From assembly GCA_025642065.1 (NCBI GenBank), contig JAODUP010000155.1:720001-784000 (forward strand): 64,000 bases of DNA, given 5' to 3'. The notes beneath the pieces are model-generated. The model saw only the letters and a list, made by a program, of their open reading frames with translations, had not been told where the DNA came from and did no database searches. Positions 50,930-61,300 of this stretch are shown piece by piece. A program made the position numbers and the translations under genes. The DNA is from Paralvinella palmiformis. Its lineage: Eukaryota; Annelida; Polychaeta; Terebellida; Alvinellidae. The first letter of the stretch is position 1; each line of letters opens with the position of its first letter.

Positions 50930-51333
50930 AAGACTTACATGTGAGTTACCAATATACTGGAACTAAAATGACCCAGAACAGTTCGTTTGTTTTGTTTTTC
51001 GGGGAGAATACACAGGCTGTCGCTTATTCAGCACAGCCTCTATGTTGGAGTGGTGGGGGAGGAGATCCTCAACCACTCCAACATAGAGGCTGGGAGCAGA
51101 ACGGAAAGATGGAGCCGAAATACCCTGATGGTGGTCACTGCCAGTGTGTTTTATGTCCTCAGGGTTTTATTTTTTTAATAATTCAGTGGAGACGACAGTG
51201 CCATTTAACGTGGTCATCCACCCACGATATTGTGAGCCGAGAAATATAATCTCTGGAAAAGTTTCGACCTCTTGCTAGTATCGAGCCTGTGACCCTTGAC
51301 ACAAGGTGCTTAACCGCTAGGCCACCCGAGCTC
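50930..51333 (-). mobile_element. SINE family C, copy 1
   Basis: The head, on the minus strand, starts GAGCTCGGGTGGCCTAGCGG and TTAAG (A box); the matching B box region is GTCACAGGCTCGATAC. The body includes TGGATGACCACGTTAAATGG and AGCACAGCCTCTATGTTGGA (plus-strand wording). The tail ends near the TTAAGACTTACATG motif that copy 3 also shows. Confidence 0.8.
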
Positions 51334-51349
51334 ACAGAATTTTGGTTCC

Positions 51350-51734
51350 TTTTGTGTTGTTTGGGGAGAATCCCCGGGCTGTCGCTTATTCAGCACAGCC
51401 TCTATGTTGGAGTGGTTGAGAAAATCCCTGCCCCACCATTCACAGGGGAGCAGTACCGAAAGATGGAGTCGAAATACTCTGAGGGTGGTCACTGCCAGAG
51501 TGTTTTACGTTATCAGGGTTTTTTTAACGTCCCCCCCCCTTTTTAAATAATTCAGTGGAGACGACAGCGCCATTTAACGTGGTCAGCCACCCACGATGTA
51601 GTGAGCCGAGAAATTAATCCCTGGAAAAGTTTCGACCTCTTACGGGGTTCGAACCTGCGACCGTTGGCACCAAGTGCCGGGTGCTTAACCGCTAGGCTTG
51701 TAGTTTGGGGTCCGCTAGGCCACCGGAGCTAACC

Positions 51735-51735
<1 letters not shown>
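51350..51735 (-). mobile_element. SINE family C, copy 2
   Basis: Head GGTGGCCTAGCGG (interrupted by a short duplicated stretch, 51697-51717) and B box CAGGTTCGAACCCCG, the best conserved of the three. Followed at 51738-51772 by (TA)n. Confidence 0.85.
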
Positions 51736-51777
<42 letters not shown>

Positions 51778-51932
51778 TCAGATACGCACACCGGCCGTGA
51801 CACCGCAAGTGAGCGTTTAACCAATTAAATGATCTGGATACTGTGGGCTCCGCCCATAATACTGTGACACCACCACATAGCATACCTGTAATCTATATAG
51901 AGATATTGCTATTTAGGAGTTAATTAATGTTA

Positions 51933-52217
51933 TCATCTCATTGGGAATGTCAATCTGGAGGGAAAACTTGCCCCTCCTCTACTAAAACTATGACTACTAT
52001 AGCCTGTCCCCAGACCTAACTGTTTTAATAACCATTTGAGATCTTTTGTAAACTTAATTACCATATGTAAGTGGTTTAGTACCCAGCAGGGTTGTGAAAG
52101 TAAACACAGGTTCTGACCCCTGCTGGGCGGAACTAAGCAAAACCTATAAACACATCTTTGATGATAACAAAATACACTTTTACATGGGGATGCACCCAAG
52201 ACTATATGATCCATCAC
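51933..52217 (-). pseudogene. tyrosine recombinase fragment (Crypton/DIRS-like)
   Basis: The frame ends FTKDLKWLLKQLGLGTGYSS then HSFSRGGASFPSRL, matching the HSFRRGGAS box of eukaryotic tyrosine recombinases of Crypton or DIRS-type elements. The Arg of HxxR is Ser here, and no catalytic Tyr region follows, so it is inactive. The source element cannot be told from this piece. Confidence 0.7.
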
Positions 52218-52299
52218 TTGATATCTTCAAATATCTCTTTAGCTAAAAGCGCCTTGTGGTTAGGTTTTTTTTCAATTTTTTACCAGGTTAACACTTACA

Positions 52300-52683
52300 T
52301 GTAGTGTTACCAATACACTGGAACCAAATTGATCCAGATGGTTGGTTTTGTTGTTCCGGGAGAATCCCCAGGCTGTCGCTTAATCAGCACAGCCTCTATG
52401 TTGGAGTGGTTGAGGAACTTCCTCCCTCACCACTCACAGGGAGCAGTACGGAAAGATGGAGCCGAAATACCATGAGGGTGGTCAATGCCAGAGTGTTTTA
52501 CGTCCTCAGGGGGGTTTTAACGTCCCCCTTTAGTTTAAATAGTTCAGTGGAGACGGCAACGCCATTTAACGTGGTCAGCCACCCACGATGTACCTGGAAA
52601 AGTTTCGACCTCTTACGGGGTTTGAACCTGTGACCATTGGCACCAAGTGCCGGGTACTTAACCGCTAGGCCACCGGAGCTCAC
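52300..52683 (-). mobile_element. SINE family C, copy 3
   Basis: Minus strand: AGCTCCGGTGGCCTAGCGGT (A box), CACAGGTTCAAACCCCG (B box), TTTTCCAGGTACATCGTGGG, with the same body and tail as copies 1 and 2. Followed by (TA)n at 52705-52728. Confidence 0.87.
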
Positions 52684-54682
52684 TATTAGATCCAGAACTT
52701 TGGTTATATATATATATATATATATATATCAGATATGCACACTAACTTTGGCACCCCACGTGAGCATTTAACCAATTAAAATGGTCTGGATACCATGGGC
52801 TCCACCCACAACATTGTGACACCAACACATAGCATGCCTGTAATCTATATAGAGATATTGCTATTTAGGTATTTACCCCCGTTCAATGTCTAGAACGGGC
52901 AAACAAAATTTAAATCCACAAATTAATTTACCATTTAATTGTTTAATTCAGAACTATTTTGTCCATGACAATCCTACTTCGAATATAAACTACTCTGAGT
53001 AGGTATTCCAAGTAGGTACTCGGAGTAGCAACTAGTGATAAAAAGTATTAGGCAAAAAAAAGAGTCGGGGAAAAAAATTGGATTTGATCAATTTGGAATT
53101 GATAAATTTTATGTGGAATTGGAATTGACAAAATGGAATTGAGTGGAATTGGAATTGACAAAATGGAATTGAGTGGAATTGGAATTGACAAAATGGAATT
53201 GAATGGAATTGGAATTGACAAAATGGAATTGAGTGGAATTGGAATTGACAAAATGGAATTGACCCCATGTCTGGTAGACAACTTACTTGCTACAGATTTG
53301 GTTGGCATATCTCAGTTATCTGACATACCAACTTTCTGTACTAATGGATTAAGACAGGCCAAATTTTTCAACTACTTGTCGTTCGGTGAGAAATGGCTAA
53401 GACGATATTATGCTGCTTTCCAGCATAATTGTTTTTCGTTTCTCAGCCTTTACTGCATCTGGAGCTGTCCTTGTTCAGATCCCAATTTCTATGTCTGCTG
53501 CAGGTAGGTGATTATCAGCTTTCATGATGTCAATGGTAAGAAGATTTCCTACCTTGACTTGTCTGCCACAACTTCTGCTTTTAAAAACCTCAGCGCGATG
53601 ACTCTTATTAGCTTGGGCAATGAATCATGCAGAATGTGTATCAATGGCCCTTCTTTTTTGAAAAATGTTGCAAAACTTGGTGAAGAGAGACAAGACGCAT
53701 TTCAGAAAATGCAGTTGTACACAAAGTTCAGGATTCTGAATAAATTGCCATATCTTCTTGTAATGCTCATTCTTTTCACAAGATTTATCTTCGTGTGGTA
53801 ACTTCATAATGTAGTTTCTAAGAGCTTCCCACTTTTGAACGATACACTGTATGATAGTTCCATTCTTCTTCAACGTAGAAATTACACTATTCCTCTACTG
53901 ACCAAGCTGTTGAGTCCCGGGCTGATTAGCTCTCCATCAATCATTTTCGATGTTGCTGTGTTCACATTGGGACCATCAATTGACAGACTAACAAGTTGCT
54001 TCAATGGGATGTTATGTTTCTGAAAGGAACAAAAGATGAATAATCGATTTGAGCTGCTTTTGTGTGTCCAAAGGCGCGTGATTTTACGAACTTAACAACT
54101 TAATCCTTTTCCTTAGACCAGTATCTAATAAGGACGTCCAATTGCTTAACGTTTTAAGATGCTGTTGTTTCATCATATTGGACAGTATATAAGGCTATAA
54201 TAAGCGTTTCAGACTTTATCTAATCATGTACTATTTGTTCAACAATGGGTTGATCGAGGCCATCTGAAAAAGGGAACCTATATTTGCCTGACTCAAAGAG
54301 AATTCATTTGAGGCTGCACAAGGGTACAACGGTGCAAAGGAAAAACCCAAGAAGCTACTGTAAGTGCCCACATGACTGAGGCATACAAGCGTTTTGCTGC
54401 CGGAAAATACCAAAGAAGAAACCAATTGTCAATGCTGGAAAACCCAAACCTGTAGCTTTATAGTCAACCAATTTATCAGCGAACCGCAATGACTCATGAG
54501 ATCACTGTTAATTATTTAGCACAAATACTTCGTACATTACATTATAGACTTATTATAGATCTAGTTCACTACGCGTGCTCCAGTGTCACTTCGGAAGACA
54601 TTCTGAACATTTGTGGGAGGGAATAATACATTGTGCTGCCATCTCGTGGACAACCGTCTCACCAATATTTTAATTTAATCAA

Positions 54683-54712
54683 CCGGAAATCACGTGACGT
54701 TTACAAGCAAGC
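54683..54712 (+). promoter_or_regulatory. proximal promoter elements of the gene at 54713
   Basis: CCGGAAAT (ETS-type site, 54683-54690) adjoins TCACGTGAC (E-box of the USF/TFEB type, 54690-54698), and the ATG itself lies in a CAAGCATGGCGGA context like the YY1/TIDP element seen at short 5' UTR promoters. Confidence 0.55.
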
Positions 54713-54785
54713 ATGGCGGAATGTTTTGGGCAGAGTGTCTGCCTCTTCGCCATATTATTTTGGATATTACTCATTCGTCATACCG
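54713..54785 (+). CDS. probable first exon, hydrophobic leader
   Basis: The ATG at 54713 opens MAECFGQSVCLFAILFWILL then IRHT, and the frame ends one base into a codon before a good donor (GTAAGA at 54786). The central VCLFAILFWILLI is a signal peptide or N-terminal anchor. Upstream sit ETS and CACGTG sites in unusually CpG-containing DNA, so this looks like a promoter-proximal coding exon. I could not find the next exon with confidence; one phase-compatible candidate is 58537-58662. The rest of the gene probably lies to the right of the window. Confidence 0.6.
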
Positions 54786-55382
54786 GTAAGATAATAATCC
54801 GCGGAGTACACCAATACGAGTATCGGTAGAACTTTACAGCCGTATGGTTGATTCGAACCCGTCGCTGTGGATACACCATTTTACTTATGTTAATGTAATG
54901 CTCCAGTTTTTTCGTTCGTAATCAAACGACACGAAATGATATGACAGCGATGTATTCTCTGCGTTAATGTTTATATGAGTGACTGTGTTCATGTTTCAGT
55001 TTATTGGATAGATTAGTATATCTTTATATGCTGCAAGACATTAGTTGGGGCCGAAGGAATGGTGTAAAGGAAATGTATTATAATCATTTTATCAGCCTGA
55101 GAATCTATCATTCTTGGGGTATGAAAATTGAAAGCATTTTAATTTTATTCATGGTTCCTCCCCCATTTGTAACATTTGATCATTATTATGTTTATCAGTG
55201 TTATGCACTCAGTTAAAAGGGTGTAACAACCTTCATTTGGTGTTTCTCGGTTGCATACATTTTGATTTGTGCCCTACCTCCTTTTTGTTACACCTGACTG
55301 AATCACTGACCTGTCAAAATTGCAGTTTGTGTGTAACAACTAACACACACTTATTTTTTAAGGTTTTTTTTCTTATTAATAT

Positions 55383-55416
<34 letters not shown>

Positions 55417-58160
55417 TATTTCTCTTTAATTAGGAACCGCAGTTATTGGGGTTTTCTTCATATAAATATTTACATTCTGGCAAATATTGTCATGTGACAT
55501 CATTATCATATAGATCTAGATATGATAATGAAGATTGAAGTATTTTTTTATTGAGTACCTGTTCAGTGTTCTCACTTGTAAGCTGAAAGCTTTTTCAGTC
55601 CCCATGGGCATGGCATCTCCATTGCTGAATTGGTAATGCCACAGACCTCTAGAATTAGGGTTCAGATCTGAATATAACTGTGTTTGAAAGAAGTTCTGTA
55701 TAATGCTTTGCCCATTTGGCAAACATAGTTTTTAAAAGTAACCATTTAAAAACATTAAGTCACATCTCCAAAAGTCATGCAATCAAAGGGATTGCCAAAG
55801 GCTGTGGTGGAATTAAGTCAGGATGCATACATAATCTGAAGATATCTTTGTTATTTTTTTACATTATTAAAAAGTTGAAGTTGGTGCTTCTAAAACAATT
55901 TTTTATTTACTTACAATTCACAGTTGATGTTACTTATCATTAAAATTGTTGGCAAATCCTCGTCATTTAAGGTTGATTTGTTGTTGGATTTTCCACGCTT
56001 TATCTGTGACCATGTTGTTTTCACAGAAATATGTGGTGGTAAAGTCCGAAATGATTATTAAAAGTATATGTTATCATTTTTATAAACTATTGAGATGTTA
56101 GATAAATACAAATAATGGACTATTTGCAGTTACCAGGTCAGCATTTAGAGACTCCTGTCTATCATAATTAGTCCTGGATATTTTGTTTCTTAGTTTCACC
56201 TCAGGCTAGCTAGCTATGAGCCTGTGATAATCTGATAAATATAATACAGTAAGGATGGGCTGATCCATAGAAGAATTATGATTATAGCTAACTATCAGGG
56301 AACATTTTGTTTAAAAAAAATTATTAACAACAATTACTAATCAATTAGGAAATTGATTAGCATTTGCATAGTTTGTGTAGCAATTTTTTAAGCCAAGTAA
56401 GAATTAGGCATACGTTTTGTGTTATATAATAAAGAAACTGATCTAAGTTAAAAGAATTACAGCAGAACATTGTATGCAAAGATATGCTACAGCTAGTGTG
56501 TTTCCCTATCATTGTTCAAATATTTGTCAACAATACATTATGTATGTATTGTATACCAGATATAAATGACATAATAATTGTTATTGGATAAATCCAAAAA
56601 GGGGTGGTTTAATAGAGTACATTTCAGACAAACTAAATTACTAATTGTTTATATCTATAGCCAACTCAATTTTCCAAATAATCTGTTATCATGATGATGC
56701 AGTGCAAGAACACTGCCAACGACCTGCTTATCATAAAAGATTTAAAAGTATTTATGAACAACAGTATTAAAACAGGGCAAAATTAATTTTTCACACGGAG
56801 CACTGTCACAGATGAGTTTATTCCAAAGGCAGTGGCTATGCATATGTGAGCTGTACATTTAGATCCATAGTCTAAATGTATGTGAGCCATTATGTACATA
56901 TGTATGTTTTTGCTTCCGGTCACATGAGTTATAGTTTTAATGGCATTAGTCTAACTGCCACACAGTGTGTTGTTATACAAAAGTTCTATAACTATGAGAT
57001 GTACTGCTGTGTCTTTGACTTCAAACTGAAAAGAATTGGAATTTTATTAAAGTTGTACAGTAGTATTGACTAGATCAACAAACATAAATGACAAGATAGA
57101 CACTAATTCTGCCATTATCGTTTCAAAAACAGATGTGCGCACATCCTCACACAAAAACAGATGTGCTCACATACGTTTAAACGTACAGCTCATGTACGTG
57201 TAGACTCTTCGTATATTGCAAAAGCATCTCTGAACTAAATACAATGCCATATATTGGTTCACAATTTTACGCAATGCGTTTTAGGATTGTATAGAGATTT
57301 GTGACACGATACTGGACTAAATGTTTGTTGACTATCTATTCCATATTAGGAAGTGAATTTGCCATTTTCTGTTACTGTATATACACTTGTGTATAAGTTG
57401 ATCTGGTATATAAAACGATGTCAATATCACTGGAAAGTCCCTAACTTGAATATAAGATGAGGCAGAATTTAAAGCTATGAAATATGTTATTTCCAGGAAA
57501 AATTTCATTTTCTTTTTGACCCGGCATGCTGAAATTATCAAGAACTAGTAGTAGAGATATTCAGTATGTAGAAGTTATTTCATATCCAAAATTATCAGTG
57601 ATGTTTATACATAAAACTAAATGCCAAGACGGCTAATCCTGCTGAAACTGTTAATTATTGCTGGTAATCACAGCTGATATTTTTTTAATCGTTAAACGAA
57701 ACTAATTAAAATATAAAACTGTTAGCGATAATTGCAAATTAAATTGAACTGTTTAGTAGAAACACCAGTAGATCTAACCAAAACATAAAACAAATTGTAT
57801 GATGAGTAGACAAAATGCATTTTTTTTACACAACTATATACAGTAGTATTAGTTTTCAGCACATGATTTCCCAATGATTTTACTGTTATTATCATGTACT
57901 GTTACTGTACAAACCCAAGCTGTTTCATCACTGAAAGTCTTGTGGTCTTGTCTATAAGAAAAATTGATTCTGACCATACAATGTTGGTAAAGTGAAGGTC
58001 ACTGACTTGTATCATAACCTTTGACCAAGCATTCTGTGGTCAATTAATGTTAGGGGAGTCATCCACCCTGAATAAAATATGCTGATATCCATTGCTCATG
58101 AGCTGAATAACATAATTTGGATGATATTCAGCTAAACAGCATATAAGGTATCATAGAAAT
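54786..58160 (+). other. probable first intron, first part
   Basis: AT-rich DNA with (TA)n(CA)n at 55384-55412. Apart from the SINE at 55605 no exon or element was recognised. Confidence 0.5.
55605..55735 (+). mobile_element. SINE family A, diverged copy
   Basis: GGCATCTCCATTGCTGAATT then GGTAATGCCACAGACC (A box and linker), GGGTTCAGATCTG (B box) and TTTGCCCATTTGGC at the 3' side. Confidence 0.7.
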
Positions 58161-58168
58161 AAGGCATT

Positions 58169-58488
58169 CAGCCTTTTCAGTAGCGCCTGATGCTACAATT
58201 CATCTATTTTACAGTTTCTCGTCGCCTATTTTGGCGAAAAAGTGGCCTAGAATGCACCAAATACTCCATTTTTTCAGGGGAGATTCCCTAACCCCCCCCC
58301 CCCTTCCAATGGAGAAGGGCTACTAGTGTGATTACTACTACCCCACAGCCAGTCATGCATTGCTCCCCTCCCTGATTTCCATACATCCCTCCAGCAATGC
58401 CACAGCAATGATGTCGTGGTATTTTTACAGGCCACCACAGATGAGCTGCTGCCTACTTTTTGTAAGGGGTCTTCTACTGAAAAGGCTG
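58169..58488. mobile_element. MITE, 320 bp
   Basis: Exact 15-bp inverted ends CAGCCTTTTCAGTAG (58169-58183) and CTACTGAAAAGGCTG (58474-58488), flanked by the direct repeat GGCATT (58163-58168 and 58489-58494). It has no coding capacity; a C-rich run is at 58292-58304. The 6-bp duplication does not fit hAT, so I leave the superfamily open. Confidence 0.85.
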
Positions 58489-58536
58489 GGCATTGAACAT
58501 TTATTTATGTCTTCCTGTGTAGAAAGAGGCATACAA

Positions 58537-58662
58537 CCAGGTACTGTGCCATCAGATTATTATGATCAGTTTATAAACTGGCACATTTTTTCTAAGCCAC
58601 GTGGAACCTGTGTACTAACAAGTATGAATCTGGCCAAATTTGTTGACGAGATGATTAAGTGA
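58537..58662 (+). CDS. candidate exon, weak
   Basis: After CTTCCTGTGTAG the frame reads RGIQPGTVPSDYYDQF, then FINWHIFSKPRGTCVL and NLAKFVDEMIK before TGA at 58660. The phase (two-base overhang) would accept the exon at 54785. The wording is protein-like but I recognise no family, and the same frame runs back into the MITE, so chance is a serious alternative. Confidence 0.25.
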   Translation, partial: PGTVPSDYYDQFINWHIFSKPRGTCVLTSMNLAKFVDEMIK

Positions 58663-59518
58663 TTATAATCCTTTATGTGGTTGGTACAAAAACATGGATT
58701 GTCCTATTTCTGTCCAAGTAAGCCTTTTTAAGCACCATCTTGATATTTCTGTATATAAACAGTTTGATCATGTTCCACCACCAATATTGCAACCTCAAAG
58801 TAATGCTTCAGTGACCAACCATATCGCTAAATTAATCAGTAGATATTGGTAAATTGTCATATTTTCACAGTTAATTTCCAGTTTCGAAGGTGTCTGTTAT
58901 ATTCACCTGTTAAAACTAATATAGCAATATGCTCCAAGTATAAGTGTATGTAAATTGTAATTTATATATATATTAGGGTTGCCAAAAAATCAGATTTAAA
59001 ATTTTTTAATTGACTTTTAAAAGTGTTTTAAAAACAATGGTCAAACATTTCTTCTGGTATGTATTCAGCATGAGATAACTATCAATAGTGAATCGATGTG
59101 AATGTTCACCTTGTATACCCATCCTGGACACACCAGGATTAAACAGTGACTCGATAATCCCCTAAATGCATAGAAAAGATCATCCCAGATCAAAGATCAT
59201 CCCAGATCATCCCAAATTTAATACATTGAAGCAGAGCAGCTTCACTTGACACGTATTGTGTTGATCTTTCAAGATCATCCCAATTCAAGAGTTGGCGGAT
59301 TTGTCACTAAACTATATGTATGGTGAAGACTACATTCATTACATGGTGTACAGCATGTTAATTGATAAATCGCATGTTTACAAATTAATGATAAATAAAT
59401 GTAAAAATCAAATGCCACATACAGAAATAAAAATGTTTTTTTGTAGTGATTTAAATAAATAAAAATTTGGAGTGATTTAAATAAAAATGTTTTTTGTAGT
59501 GATTTAAATCAAACAATG

Positions 59519-59551
<33 letters not shown>

Positions 59552-61135
59552 CTTTATGTTATTCACATATGCTAAATGTAATATTTATATTCACTGCAAG
59601 AATATGTTTAATCCTACAAAGGCTGATTGGGCTTTAAAAAGTATGTTATCAGAGATAAATAGAATTTGATTGGAATCATGGGGGGGGGGATTAATTGTTC
59701 TGCTTCCTTATTATATTCTCTGCAATTAAATTGCAGTTCATGGTTGATCCGAGTATAACACACAGCTGACAGTGTCAGTACTGATAAAAATTGTATCAAT
59801 GAGTTATTTTAACCAAATGATTTAATAATAATTCCAGTTTTTTTAATTTGAATTTCTATCTGAAAATAAAAATTAACCCTGTCTCTGTCTGCCAGCCATA
59901 ATAACAACAAATCATGCACTATTATCAGCCACATCCTTTTTAGACATTGATATTAATTTGTAGAGAAGGTCGTTTTTTAGTCATATTTAGCTATATTAGC
60001 CTATTCTTTTTTTTACTACATAGCATAACCTTCAGCCCTTTATGTAACTGCTGTAACTGCTAATGCTTTGGCACTTCTGGTTAGTTTTTAAAATTGTGGA
60101 ACAGATCTGATACTTTTCTGCATTATGCCTACTGTGTGTTATTTAATCTAGTAGGAGTTACCGCCACCGTAGAGTATGCTCGTGTGGCGGCTGATATAAA
60201 TTTAACCCTTTTTCACTTTACCCGGTGATTGTTACCGGTAGTTACATGACTTGGTTCTTTCCGGAATGGAGTCGGGATCCGTTTATTGTGAGTAGGCTAT
60301 ATGACGTATAGTGTTTGGTTTTCTGATATCACGTCAGCAGTTATTGATATAAACAATGACGCTATCTAGTGATCCCGGGATCTGTTTACACGTCATCAGT
60401 GGTGACGATGTTTAAAGAATAAACTGATCCATGTGGAACATTTCTAGCATGCTGTGTAATATCAGCAATAAACTCGACAAGTCACGGGTACTCCGTCAGT
60501 GGCGGATCTGTATTCTTCATACGTTATTCCGTGTAACCTGTGCATTCTGTGTGACGTCCAAATATTCCTTTCTATCAACCTACTAGTGGCTTCCATGGCC
60601 AATTTCCCTGAAATCTAAACTACATTTTGTTCTGATCTGCTGATCTAGATTGCTGGCTTCGTATCTGTTGGAGTTGATATAAACTTGTACAATTGATGAC
60701 CAAAATAAAACTATGGGGACTCGTAACTGATCGGGTGGGGGGGGAGGGATGTACTAGTAAAATGTTTCTATGAACTGGTAGCTTTCTTGTTTCTTTTAAC
60801 ATATATCATTTATATAATGCAATAATGTGGCATGTGAATGAGATACAACTATATATATATATATATATTTGAACCTGGTGGTGATTGAAGTTTGTTCTAT
60901 TCTTTAGAGAATCTGAAATGATATTTTATTAATATTCAGCTGTCGGAACCTTCTAAAATTGATATATATTATGTATGGGCTTTTATAACTTTCCCTCGAA
61001 TTCCTAAAACATCAGGATTACATATATGGATGAATTTTTCATTATCACTGATGGATTAGTAAAACGTCTAGAGGCTATATTTTGCAGTTGCATTAATATG
61101 AACGAACCTGACGTCACGTCAATATTTGCACGCGG
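58663..61135. other. AT-rich, no gene seen
   Basis: Short direct repeats of GATCATCCCA at 59177-59285 and of GTGATTTAAATAAA at 59443-59506, (TA)n at 59522-59550 and 60850-60868. No exon recognised. Confidence 0.5.
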
Positions 61136-61300
61136 AGCTGCCCACTAGCAGCCAGCTTAACATCCCCTATCTAAAACAAGTCTTCACATCAAATAAACAC
61201 AATATCGACTGCCAAGATTTTACCACAAACTTTGAAAAACTAAAATCCATTCTTAAAACTCACCTGTTCGTGGTTGACTTTCAATATAAATAACATCCAT
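61136..61300 (+). mobile_element. LINE 3' remnant (CR1/L2-like RT end)
   Basis: SSQLNIPYLKQVF and then DFTTNFEKLKSILKTHLFVV before TAA, the FKxxLKTHLF tail of CR1/L2-type reverse transcriptases. Short and diverged. Confidence 0.55.

Larger units (their letters stand above)
51773..52870. repeat. duplicated flank, copies at 51773-51905 and 52730-52870
   Basis: ATCAGATACGCACACC...CTATATAGAGATATTGCTAT occurs twice, each time after a family C SINE and a (TA)n tract. SINE, AT tract and flank were therefore duplicated together inside the element. Confidence 0.85.
50840..53273. mobile_element. non-autonomous hAT-type element, composite
   Basis: The ends CAGACATGGGG and CCCCATGTCTG are exact inverted repeats. 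The 8-bp direct repeat GTAGACAA at 50832-50839 and 53274-53281 is the target duplication and fits the hAT pattern nTnnnnAn. Subterminal DNA is full of GGAATTGGAATTG units, including about five tandem 30-bp units at 53114-53265. No transposase is inside; it carries SINEs and a recombinase fragment instead. Confidence 0.85.
50050..54060 (-). pseudogene. decayed hAT-like transposase, split by an insertion
   Basis: Minus-strand coding remnants lie on both sides of a 2.4-kb insertion. Before it (53290-54060): SLSIDGPNVNTATSKMIDGE, a motif of hAT-like transposases, then WEALRNYIMKLP and FTKFCNIFQKRRAID. After it (50050-50830): LKYKALTKVVKKSLRHSHGN followed by AGVE and FSMNKKTVTVERAALS, resembling the C-terminal SHGNxxVERxFS dimerisation block, then a charged helical tail with EIQEEANLVKKKVQE. 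At least four stops and several frameshifts show it is dead. The upstream end is not clear; 54060-54480 may belong to it. Confidence 0.75.

Noticed and set aside
53046..53272. Regular repeats that could suggest a CRISPR-like array
   Set aside because: The units are directly adjacent with no unique spacers and form the subterminal part of a transposon in an animal genome.
58360..58536. First half of a 100-codon plus-strand open frame
   Set aside because: It lies mostly within the 320-bp MITE, so a start at 58360 is not credible; only the part after 58537 was kept as a weak candidate.
61136..61300. Short exon of the gene starting at 54713
   Set aside because: The KLKSILKTHLF wording is that of a reverse transcriptase end, and there is no donor or acceptor pair in phase.
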